The translations under genes and the position numbers were made by a program. DNA of 64,000 nt from Lolium rigidum (Eukaryota > Streptophyta > Magnoliopsida > Poales > Poaceae), in the NCBI RefSeq assembly GCF_022539505.1, contig NC_061508.1, forward strand, positions 262,886,736-262,950,735, written 5' to 3'. Below, piece after piece: positions 1 through 8,719 of the stretch (its first letter is position 1; every line of letters begins with the position of its first letter). The notes under the pieces are model-generated. The model did not search any database. It saw only the letters and a list, made by a program, of their open reading frames with translations, and was not told the origin of the DNA.

Positions 1-141
1 ATTACATCATTCTATAATGACATAACCTTGTTATTAATAACATCCAATGTTCATGATCATGAAACTATGATCATCTATTAATCAATAAGCTAGTTATACA
101 AGAGGCTTACTAGGGACTCCTTGTTTGTTCACATAACACAC
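1..141 (-). mobile_element. Angela-like Copia LTR fragment
   Basis: These 141 bases match positions 38976-39116 base for base, in the same orientation. The second copy lies inside an Angela-like LTR whose 5' end on the minus strand reads TGTTGGAGATATGCCC. The fragment stops where the LTR of element W1 begins at 142. The five bases CACAC at 137-141 would be the left target-site duplication of W1; the right copy is not visible because W1 runs into the N gap. Only part of one LTR is inside the window, so I cannot say whether this is a solo LTR or part of a full Copia element. Confidence 0.8.
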
Positions 142-1672
142 TGATACGTCTCCAACGTACCTATAATTTTTGATGTTCCATGCTTGTTTTATGACAATAC
201 TTACATGTTTTGCTTGCACTTTATAATGTTTTTATGCATTTTCCGGAACTAACCTATTAACGAGATGCCGAAGTGCCGCTGTCTGTTTTCTGTTGTTTTT
301 GGTTCCGGAAAAGGCTGTTCGGGCAATATTCTCGGAATTCGACGAAACGAAGACCCAACATCTTATTTTTCCCGGAACCTTCCAGAAAGTCAGAGGGGGA
401 CCAGAGGGGTGCCCTGGGGGCCCCACACGTGTGGGCGGCGCGGACCAAGGGGGGGCGCGCCCCCCTAGTGTGAGGAGGCCCCGTGGCCCCTCCGACTCCG
501 TCTCTTCGCCTATTAAAGCCGTCCTGACCTAAAACATCGATACCGATTGACGAAACTCCAGAAAGACTCCAGGGGCGCTGCCACCATCGGGAAACTCCGT
601 TTCGGGGGACAGAAGTCTCTGTTCCGGCACCCTGCCGGGACGGGGAAGTGCCCCCGGAAGCCATCTCCATCAACGCCATCGCCTCCATCATGCTCCGTGA
701 GTAGTTCCCCCATGGACTACGGGTTCTAGCTGTAGCTAGTTGGTATTCTCTCCCCCATGTACTTCAATACAATGATCTCATGAGCTGCCTTACATGATTG
801 AGATCATCTGATGTAATCGGTGTTGTGTTTGTTGGGATCCGATGGATTGTTACATTATGATTAGTCTATCTATAAAGTTGTGAAGTTATTGTTGTTGCAA
901 TCTTGTTGTGTTTAATGCTTGTCACTAGGGCCCGAGTGGCATGATCTTAGATTTAAGCTCTATACTTATTGCTTAGATTGTATCTACAAGTTGTTTGCAC
1001 ATGTCTATGTCCGGAACCAAAGGCCCCAAAGTGACAGAATTGGGACAACTCGGAGGGGAAGGCTTAGATATGATGATCACATGTTTTCACGGAGTGTTAA
1101 TGCTTTGCTCCGGTGCTCTATTAAAAGGAGTACCTTAATTTCCGAGTAGATTCCCTAGAGGCCCGGCTGCCACCGGCTGGTTGGACAAAAGATGTTGTAC
1201 AAGTTTCTCATTGCGAGCACGTATGACTATATATGGAAAACATGCCTACATGATTAATAATCTTGATGTTCCGTCTTAATGCTATTTCAATCCTATCAAT
1301 TGCCCAACCGTAATTTGTTCACCCAACACTTGTTATTGGAGAGTTACCACTAGTGTAGATAGCTGGGAACCCCGGTCCATCTCTCATCATCATATACTCG
1401 TTCTACATGTCATTGGAAGTAGTATCAACTATTTTCTGGTGCCATTGCTCTCATATTACTGCTACTGTTGCTGTGTTACTGTTACTATTGCTCTCATATC
1501 ACTGCTACTTTCACATCACCCCTGTTGCTAGTGCTTTTCCAGGTGCAGCTGAATTGACAACTCAGTTGTTAAGGCTTATAAGTATTCTTTACCTCCCCTT
1601 GTGTCGAATCAATAAATTTGGGTTTTACTTCCCTCGAAGACCGTTGCGATCCCCTATACTTGTGGGTTATCA
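142..1672 (+). repeat. 5' LTR of W1
   Basis: The LTR begins TGATACGTCTCCAACG and ends TGTGGGTTATCA, and is repeated at 5734-7216. A TATA-like CTATTAAAG at about 509-517 follows a GC-rich block, which fits a U3 promoter. A perfect 14-bp palindrome containing the G-box core CACGTG is at 422-435. Long overlapping reading frames at about 232-729 lie in this GC-rich part in several frames and recur in the other LTRs, so I do not call them genes. Confidence 0.9.
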
Positions 1673-1683
1673 AGACTATTTTC

Positions 1684-1701
1684 TGGCGTCGTTGCCGGGG
1701 A
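1684..1701 (+). other. primer binding site of W1, tRNA-Asp type
   Basis: TGGCGTCGTTGCCGGGGA lies 11 bases after the LTR. It differs by one base from the complement of the plant tRNA-Asp 3' end. Perfect versions occur in A and S2 in this window. Confidence 0.85.
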
Positions 1702-1756
1702 GGCATAGCTCTACTCATAAGTTCACCTGGGGAGTACACTCTACCTCTCTCTCTGT

Positions 1757-1862
1757 TTTATTTTATTTTGTTTTGCCTAGTTTACTTTTGTCTAGTTTAT
1801 TTTTGCTTAGTTTATTTCTGTCTAGTATTATTTTGCTTAGTTTCTTTTTGTCATGTTTTATT
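1757..1862 (+). repeat. pyrimidine-rich imperfect microrepeats
   Basis: Six or so imperfect copies of a 12-15 base unit around CTAGTTTATTTTTG lie between the primer site and the reading frame of W1. A related T-rich leader is present in S2 (51968-52140) and, on the other strand, in W2 (34010-34100). It is probably part of the transcribed leader. Confidence 0.6.
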
Positions 1863-1923
1863 TTCCCTATATACCCGAAAATCCATAAAAATTTGAAAAA
1901 CCAAAAAATTAAAACCTGTTGTT

Positions 1924-3291
1924 ATGGAAGAACGCATGACCATGTTGGAGCTTATAGAATTATATAATAATTATAGAAAATCAAGAGCGGGAGAAGTGAT
2001 GAGTGCTGTGATAGAAAAATTGAATACAATTGCTAAAATCTTGCTTAAACGCCATGATATAAACTGTTGCTCTAAACATGATACTAAACATCTTAAATTT
2101 CAATGTGGCTTTAGTGAGGAAGTTTTAATTAAGAACTATAATTCGAATAACTATATTCATTTTGGGTTCGAAGAGGTAGAACAATTTGTCATATTTATGG
2201 GAGCCTCTGAGATAGAATCCTTCATGTCTAAAAATTATGAAACTTGTGCTGTTTGTAAGGACCTTAAAGATTATGTCTCTTCTATCCTTAATTTTTGCAT
2301 AGAAAGTTACAGCAATAATCCTTATATCATTGATTATAAAGAGAGACTCATTAATGCACAAGAATGCACTCACAATTTGCAGGAACCAGTGGAAGAAGAA
2401 ATTGATGAACCTGAAAGCTCATTGGATGAAAAAGAGGAGAAAATTGATGAACCTGAAAGCTCATTGGATGAAAAAGAAGAGGAGAGTGATGAACAAAAGG
2501 AGGAAGAATGGATTAGCTACCCATGCCAACCTTCTAATGAGAGTAACTCTTTATCTTTTACACTATTTGATTGTCCTCAATGCTTACCGAAAGAGGATGA
2601 ATGTTATGTTCCTGTGGATTCTCTTGAAATATTCCCTATGAGTAAAACTTGTGAGAATAATTATGCTACGGTTATCTATGATAATCCATGCTACTTTGAT
2701 AAATCTTATGATAATGCTCTGTTTGTGCCTGATGTCGAAATGCATGGTACTAAAGAGTTTTGCTTGGCAAATGTTTATGATAAATCTCTAGATGATGGTC
2801 CTATGTTACTTGATACTATTAATTGTACTACTAATGAAAATGGGATTGGAGAGTTCTTGACTTTATCTATGAGTCCCATATCTTTAAAGATTGATCAATC
2901 ATCTTGTTACATTATTGATAAAAGTGGGTTTGAAAGTTTTAATCCTATTATTTCTGAGCTTGATAAAAATTATGTGTTTGTGAATCATGGAAAGCATGCT
3001 GTATGTGATAGTTATATTGTTGAGTTTGTTCATGATGCTATTGGAAATTATTATGAGAGAGGAAAATATGGTTGTAGAAATTTGCATAGTACTAAAACAC
3101 CTCTCTATATGCTGAAAATTTTGAAGTTACTCTTGTTTTATCTCCCAATGCTTGTCACTTTGTTCTTCATGAATTTATTTGTGTACAAGATTCCTATGCA
3201 TAGGAAGTGGGTTAGACTTAAATGTGTTTTGAATTTGCTTCTTGATGCTCTCTTTTGCTTCAACTCTTATTTCTTGCGAGTGCATCATTAA
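1924..3291 (+). CDS. unknown 455-aa protein of W-type element, C-terminal hydrophobic segment
   Basis: This is the only intact long frame of W1, opening 252 bases after the LTR. I recognise no gag, protease, polymerase or integrase motif. The N-terminal part (about 1-150) is Cys- and Lys-containing with no known fold that I can name. Residues about 155-198 are highly acidic and contain a tandem duplication of a 13-residue unit built around IDEPESSLDEK. Residues about 397-421 form a long hydrophobic stretch that could span a membrane, followed by a basic patch (HRKWVR) and a second hydrophobic stretch at about 434-451. The homologue in W2 (about 32649-33972, minus) carries frameshifts. An env-like or otherwise membrane-associated origin is possible, but this is inference from hydrophobicity only. 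Confidence 0.7.
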   Translation: MEERMTMLELIELYNNYRKSRAGEVMSAVIEKLNTIAKILLKRHDINCCSKHDTKHLKFQCGFSEEVLIKNYNSNNYIHFGFEEVEQFVIFMGASEIESFMSKNYETCAVCKDLKDYVSSILNFCIESYSNNPYIIDYKERLINAQECTHNLQEPVEEEIDEPESSLDEKEEKIDEPESSLDEKEEESDEQKEEEWISYPCQPSNESNSLSFTLFDCPQCLPKEDECYVPVDSLEIFPMSKTCENNYATVIYDNPCYFDKSYDNALFVPDVEMHGTKEFCLANVYDKSLDDGPMLLDTINCTTNENGIGEFLTLSMSPISLKIDQSSCYIIDKSGFESFNPIISELDKNYVFVNHGKHAVCDSYIVEFVHDAIGNYYERGKYGCRNLHSTKTPLYMLKILKLLLFYLPMLVTLFFMNLFVYKIPMHRKWVRLKCVLNLLLDALFCFNSYFLRVHH

Positions 3292-5719
3292 AACTGCTGA
3301 GCCCATCTTAATGGCTATAAAGAAAGCACTTCTTGGGAGATAACCCATGTGTTTATTTGCTACTGTTTTGTTATGTCTTGGAAGTTTTTACTACTGTAGC
3401 AACCTCTCCTTATCTTTATTTTATTGCAATATTGTGCCAAGTGAAGTCTCTAATAGAAGTTTGATGCTAGATTTGGATTTCTGCGCAGAAACAGATTTCT
3501 TGCTGTCACGAATCTGGGTATGATTCTCTGTAGGTAACTCAAAAAAATCTGCCAATTTACGTGAGTGATCCTCAGATATGTACGCAACTTTCATTAGTTT
3601 TGAGTTTTCTGATTTGAGCAACAGAAGTACCTCTTAAAAATTCGTGTTTACTGGCTGTTCTGTTTTGACAGATTCTGTCTCTGTTTTTTGCATTGTCTCT
3701 TGTGGACTTTAAGTGAGGCTTTCTAGACGTGGAGAGCTGTAGCTAATGTTTTATTGAGTTCTTGCAATGTGTCACTACAGGGCCAAGGTGGATTAAAGTT
3801 TTTTGAGTACTAACCCCTCTAATGAAGTTTATGAGAAGTTTGGTGTGAAGGAAATTTTCAAGGGTCAAGAGAGGAGGATGATATATGATCAAGAAGAGTG
3901 AAAAGTCTAAGATTGGGGATGCCCCCGTGGTTCATCCCTGCATATTTCAAGAAGACTCAAGCGTCTAAACTTGGGGATGCCCAAGGCATCCCCTTCTTCA
4001 TCAACTTATCAGGTTTCTTCTATTGAAACTATATTTTTATTCGGTCACATCTTATGTGCTTTACTTGGAGCGTCTGTGTGTTTTTATTTTTGTTTATGTT
4101 TGAATAAATTCGGATCCTAGCAATCCTTGTGTGGGAGAGAGACACTCTCCGCTTTTTCATATGAACACTTGTGTTCTTCGTTTTACTTTTAATGTTCAAT
4201 GATAAAAGTTGGAAGCTATTGCATTTATTGCTATTTGGTTGAAAACAGAAAATGCTTCATATTGTCTTGGATAATTTGATACTTGGCAATTGTTTTGAGC
4301 TCTCAAGTAGATCATGTTTATTGCATCATGTAGTTTAAACCTATTAGTGGAGAAATACCGTAGAGCTTGTTGAAATTGGTTTGCATGATTGGTCTCTCTA
4401 AGGTCAAGATATTTTCTGGTAATTGTGTTTGAGCAACAAGGAAGACAGTGTAGAGTTTTATAATGCTTGCAATATGTTCTTATGTAAGTTTTGCTGTACC
4501 GGTTCATACTTGTGTTTGCTTCAAACAACCTTGCTAGCCAAAGCCTTGTACTGAGAGGGAATGCTTCTCGTGCATCCAAAACCTTGAGCCAAAACCTATG
4601 CCATTTGTGTCCACCATAACTACCTACTATGTGGTATTTCCTGCCATTCCAAGTAAATACTTCATGTGCTACCTTTAAACAATTCAAAACTTTATTACCT
4701 CTTATTTGTGTCAATGTTTTATAGCTCATGAGGAAGTATGTGGTGTTTTATCTTTCAATCTTGTTGGGCAGCTTTCACCAATGGACTAGTGGCTTCATCC
4801 GCTTATCCAATAATTTTGCAAAAAGAGGCGGCAACGGGGTTCCCAGCCCCAATTAATTAACCTTCACTAATAATTCTATTCACGTGTTTTGCCCTGATTC
4901 ATCAGTAAGCAACTTAATTTTGCAAATAGACACTCCTTCATGGTATGTGAATGTTGGAAGGCACCCGAGGATTCGGTTAGCCATGGCTTGTGTAAGCAAA
5001 GGTTGGGAGGAGTGTCGACCATACATAAAACTAAAATACATCTGTAAACAAAAGAGAAGAGGGATGATCTACCTTGCTGGTAGAGATAATGTCCTTCATG
5101 GGAGCCGCTCTTTGAAAGTCTGTTTGGCAAGGGGGTTAGAGTGCCCACTACCATTCGTTCACAACAACAAACACCTCTCAAAACTTTACTTTTATATTCT
5201 CTATATGATTTCAAAACTTGAAAAGCTCTAGCACATGATTTAATCCCTGCTTCCCTCTGAGAAGGTCCTTTCTTTTACTTTATGTTGAGCCAGTTTACCT
5301 ACTTCCTTCCATCTTAGAAGCAAACACTTGTGTCAACTGTGCATTGATTCTTACATACTTGCTTATTTGCATTCATCATATTACTCTGTATTGACAATTA
5401 TCCAAGAGATATGCATGTTGGAAGTTGAAAGCAATTGCTGAAACTTAAATCTTCCTCTGTGTTGCTTCCATGCTTTTACTTTGAATTTATTGCTTTATGA
5501 GTTAACTCCTATGCAAGACTTTTGATGCTTGTCTTGAAAGTACTATTCACGAAAAGTTTTGCTATATGTTATCTATTTGTTAGCAACTATAGATCATTGC
5601 CTTGAGTCTCTGCATTCATCTTATATGCTTTATAATAGTATGATCAAGATTATGTAAGTAGCATGTCACTATAGAAATTATTCTTTTTATCGTTTACCTA
5701 CTCGAGGGCGAGCAGGAAC
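3292..5719 (+). other. non-coding 3' region of W1
   Basis: About 2.4 kb between the reading frame and the polypurine tract. It holds no supported gene. Homologous non-coding sequence is found in W2, S1 and S2. Two polypurine-like motifs, GATTGGGGATGCC at 3911-3923 and ACTTGGGGATGCC at 3969-3981, resemble the true tract near 5720. Reading frames on the minus strand here look fortuitous. Confidence 0.75.
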
Positions 5720-5733
5720 TAAGCTTGGGGATG
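5720..5733 (+). other. polypurine tract of W1
   Basis: TAAGCTTGGGGATG directly precedes the 3' LTR. The same motif precedes the 3' LTRs of W2 and S1 on the minus strand, and supports plus orientation for W1. Confidence 0.8.
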
Positions 5734-7216
5734 TCGATACGTCTCCAACGTACCTATAATTTCGATGTTCCATGCTTGTTTTATGACAATACTTACATGT
5801 TTTGCTTGCACTTTATAATGTTTTTATGCATTTTCCGGAACTAACCTATTAACGAGATGCCGAAGTGCCAGTTGCTGTTTTCTGTTGCTTTTGGTTCCAG
5901 AAAGGCTGTTCGGGCAATATTCTCGGAATTCGACGAAACGAAGACCCAACATCTTATTTTTCCCGAAACCTTCCAGAAAGTCAGAGGGGGACCAGAGGGG
6001 TGCCCCGGGGGCCCCACACGTGTGGGCGGCGCGGCCCAAGGGGGGGGCGCCCCCCTAGTGTGAGGAGGCCCCGTGGCCCCTCCGACTCCATCTCTTCGCC
6101 TATTAAAGCCGTCCTGACCTAAAACATCGATACCGATTGACGAAACTCCAGAAAGACTCCAGGGGCGCCGCCACCATCGCGAAACTCCGTTTCGGGGAAC
6201 AAAAGTCTCTGTTCCGGCACCCTGCCGGGACGGGGAAGTGCCCCCGGAAGCCATCTCCATCAACGCCATCGCCTCCATCATGCTCCGTGAGTAGTTCCCC
6301 CATGGACTACGGGTTCTAGCTGTAGCTAGTTGGTATTCTCTCCCCCATGTACTTCAATACAATGATCTCATGAGCTGCCTTACATGATTGAGATTCATCT
6401 GATGTAATCGGTGTTGTGTTTGTTGGGATCCGATGGATTGTTACATTATGATTAGTCTATCTATAAAGTTGTGAAGTTATTGTTGCTGCAATCTTGTTGT
6501 GTTTAATGCTTGTCACTAGGGCCCGAGTGGCATGATCTTAGATTTAAGCTCTATACTTATTGCTTAGATTGTATCTACAAGTTGTTTGCACATGTCTATG
6601 TACGGAACCAAAGGCCCCAAAGTGATAGAAATTGGGACAACTGGAGGGGAAGGATTAGATATGAGGATCACATGTTTTCACGGAGTGTTAATGCTTTGCT
6701 CCGGTGCTCTATTAAAAGGAGTACCTTAATTTCCGGTAGATTCCCTAGAGGCCCGGCTGCCACCGGCTGGTTGGACAAAAGATGTTGTACAAGTTTCTCA
6801 TTGCGAGCACGTATGACTATATATGGAAAACATGCCTACATGATTAATAATCTTGATGTTACTGTCTTAATGCTATTTCAATCCTATCAATTGCCCAACT
6901 GTAATTTGTTCACCCAACACTTGTTATTGGAGAGTTACCACTAGTGTAGATAGCTGGGAACCCCGGTCCATCTCTCATCATCATATACTCGTTCTACATG
7001 TCATTGGAAGTAGTATCAACTATTTTCTGATGCCATTGCTCTCATATTACTGCTACTGCTGCTGTGTTACTGTTACTATTGCTCTCATATCACTGCTACT
7101 TTCACATCACCCCTGTTACTAGTGCTTTTCCAGTGCAGCTGAATTGACAACTCGAGTTGTTAAGGCTTATAAGTATTCTTTACCTCCCCTTGTGTCGAAT
7201 CAATAAATTTGGTTTT
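5734..7216 (+). repeat. 3' LTR of W1, cut by the N gap
   Basis: Repeats 142-1672 with scattered substitutions and small indels. It starts T-C-GATACG, with one extra C against the 5' LTR. The copy breaks off at the N run about 50 bases short of its expected end, so the right TSD of W1 is not visible. Confidence 0.9.
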
Positions 7217-7316
7217 NNNNNNNNNNNNNNNNNNNNNNNNNNNNNNNNNNNNNNNNNNNNNNNNNNNNNNNNNNNNNNNNNNNNNNNNNNNNNNNNNNNN
7301 NNNNNNNNNNNNNNNN
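7217..7316. other. assembly gap, exactly 100 N
   Basis: A run of 100 N is a common placeholder for a gap of unknown length. The left side is the nearly complete 3' LTR of W1; the right side is the middle of an LTR of element T. At least about 50 bases of W1 and about 440 bases of T are missing, plus the left halves of three nested elements, so the real distance is probably much larger than 100. Confidence 0.95.
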
Positions 7317-7508
7317 AGACAGGGCCTAAAAACCAACACGAGGTTGATCCCGGAACGTCCCGTCTAGGGCTAGCAAACTCCACCCTACACGCCGCTGGAT
7401 CCTCCAACCCTTTGTAAGGCCTAACTATTGCGGATGTTAAACTAATCCTTGATGAACAAGGAGCAAGCCGTAACGGATCGGATCTACTAAACTATGATCA
7501 AGCGGGGT

Positions 7509-7543
7509 GCCGCCCCTACACCTAAGATAGGTGTAAGGGCGGC
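7509..7543. repeat. LTR hairpin 1 of T (16-bp arms, AGA loop)
   Basis: Two 16-base arms with a single mismatch flank a three-base AGA loop. The same structure is in the other LTR at 18445-18479. Confidence 0.85.
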
Positions 7544-7680
7544 TAGATGCATGAGGGTTGCACTACGACAGCATATGATACGGAGAACAATGCAAACCCT
7601 AACACATCTAAGATAACTACGTTGCTCGCCATCAAAAAGGCTTCAGCACGAGCAACGCATGAACAAAGTGGGTAGGCTTG

Positions 7681-7715
7681 TGCTGCCTAGATCGCAAGAT
7701 GCGATCTAGGCAGCA
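7681..7715. repeat. LTR hairpin 2 of T (16-bp perfect arms, AGA loop)
   Basis: Two perfectly complementary 16-base arms, TGCTGCCTAGATCGCA and its complement, flank an AGA loop. The other LTR repeats it at 18617-18651. On the plus strand the loop matches that of hairpin 1. Confidence 0.9.
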
Positions 7716-8041
7716 TGGTGCTTACCGGAGAAACCCTCGAGACGAAGGAGTTGGCGATGCGCCGAGATTTGTTTGTGTTGAACGTTGGTTGTTGTTTATT
7801 CCATAAACCCTAGATACATATTTATAGTCCAAAGGACTTTCTAACTCGAGCGTGCACCTAACCGTGCACGGGTAAAACTCTATCTCCTAACCGACACGTA
7901 ATCTAATATGTTACAGATACATGGGCAAACTAGCCCAAATTTTGCATGTAAGGCCGATTCACATATTCCTTCTATATATATATCTTCAAGTCCATCTTGA
8001 TCGCGGCCCACCTCTGACTCGGTCAAATTCCGGTGATAACA

Positions 8042-8059
8042 CATGCCCCCTGGTTTTGG
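8042..8059 (-). other. polypurine tract of T
   Basis: On the minus strand the sequence AACCAGGGGGCATG runs directly into the 3' LTR start TGTTATCACC. This fixes the minus orientation of T. Confidence 0.8.
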
Positions 8060-8244
8060 AAATGACATTTCCAAAATCATTATGCTTTTCTTCCGTCGGG
8101 TCATGTCGTGGCAGAGCAGAACTGCTGCAGAATCTTCCATCATTTCGCCGCGCCCCCTTGGCTACTCTTGCCGACTGATTAGCCCTCTTCATCCTCTTCC
8201 TCTGTTCTAGCTATTGGCACCAAAAAACCCTCTTCCTTGCAGCA

Positions 8245-8676
8245 ATGTCTTCCTCTTCCTCATCCCCCTCAGGCCTCCCCCTCCAATCGTCGCCGAAGAA
8301 CAAGAACGATGACGACCTCCACTCCGGGGCGAACCCCATCTCCTCCGACAAGGAGAAGAAAGAAGGAGAAGTGGAGAAGACCAAGGCCTCCCCCTCCGCC
8401 AGGCTCCCGCCGAAGAAGCGCTCCCGCATGTGGGCGGACAGCGAGGACGAAGATGATGACGAGGAAGGAGAAGAGGAGGAGGAGGAAGATGATTCTTCCT
8501 CTTCCGCTGGGTACCTGCCGACGAAGCGCTGCCGCACTTGGGCGGACAGCGAGGATGATGATGATGACGAGGAAGAAGAGGCTCCGGCCGAAGGCTGGGG
8601 CAGCAGCGACAAGGAAGCCTCCGGAGGTAGCGCCGACGACATCGACGTCGGCGATGATGAGGACAGCGACGACTAG
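8245..8676 (+). CDS. acidic Ser/Asp/Glu-rich 143-aa protein, antisense to T
   Basis: This frame lies on the strand opposite to gag of T, about 200 bases from the 3' LTR. It starts with a serine run and ends DEDSDD. It contains a duplicated module: residues about 54-74 and 91-111 share a basic patch (KKRSR or TKRCR) followed by WADSED and a long acidic run. The basic patch could be a nuclear signal; this is inference. A leader with a pyrimidine-rich stretch precedes it, and a polyadenylation-like AATGAA occurs at about 8768, so it could be a small complete transcription unit driven from the LTR in antisense. Members of the Tat/Retand lineage carry antisense frames in this place, of unresolved function. 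The reverse complement reads as a serine-rich frame, which I treat as its shadow. Confidence 0.6.
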   Translation: MSSSSSSPSGLPLQSSPKNKNDDDLHSGANPISSDKEKKEGEVEKTKASPSARLPPKKRSRMWADSEDEDDDEEGEEEEEEDDSSSSAGYLPTKRCRTWADSEDDDDDEEEEAPAEGWGSSDKEASGGSADDIDVGDDEDSDD

Positions 8677-8719
8677 TAGAGTAGGACTAGTAGTAGCAGT
8701 GCACTAGGCACCAGATCCC

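Larger units (their letters stand above)
142..7216 (+). mobile_element. W1: non-autonomous WHAM/Sabrina-like Gypsy element
   Basis: The element has a 5' LTR (142-1672), a tRNA-Asp-type primer binding site, one reading frame of unknown function (1924-3291), a long non-coding 3' region, a polypurine tract at 5720-5733 and a 3' LTR cut by the N run at 7217. It contains no gag, protease, reverse transcriptase, RNase H or integrase, so it must use proteins from another element. LTR termini and PBS match S1, S2, W2 and A in this window. It sits in an Angela-like LTR. The family name is inferred from LTR sequence; the non-autonomous structure is directly visible. Confidence 0.85.
7317..8041 (-). repeat. 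3' LTR of T, left part missing
   Basis: Matches 18257-18977 closely. On the minus strand the LTR begins TGTTATCACCGGAATTTG. Roughly the last 440 bases of the LTR, visible in the other copy at 17813-18256, are lost in the gap. The LTR includes two perfect or near-perfect hairpins, listed separately. Confidence 0.85.

Noticed and set aside
232..729. Several overlapping frames on both strands in the W1 LTR, repeated at 5824-6319, 29632-30072, 37040-37518 and 52939-53383
   Set aside because: They lie in the GC-rich U3/R part of LTRs, are open in many frames at once and recur only because the LTR recurs. No domain or codon signature supports a gene.
4196..5231. Frames of 112-177 codons in the W1 3' region
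   Set aside because: The corresponding region of W2, S1 and S2 does not keep them open, so they are fortuitous.
7157..7417. Reading frame running across the N gap on either strand
   Set aside because: It is open only because N codons are not stops. The two sides belong to different elements.
8211..8642. Serine-rich frame on the minus strand opposite the acidic 143-aa frame
   Set aside because: Runs of Asp/Glu codons give Ser/Leu runs on the other strand. The plus frame has the leader, duplication and poly(A)-like signal; this one is its shadow.
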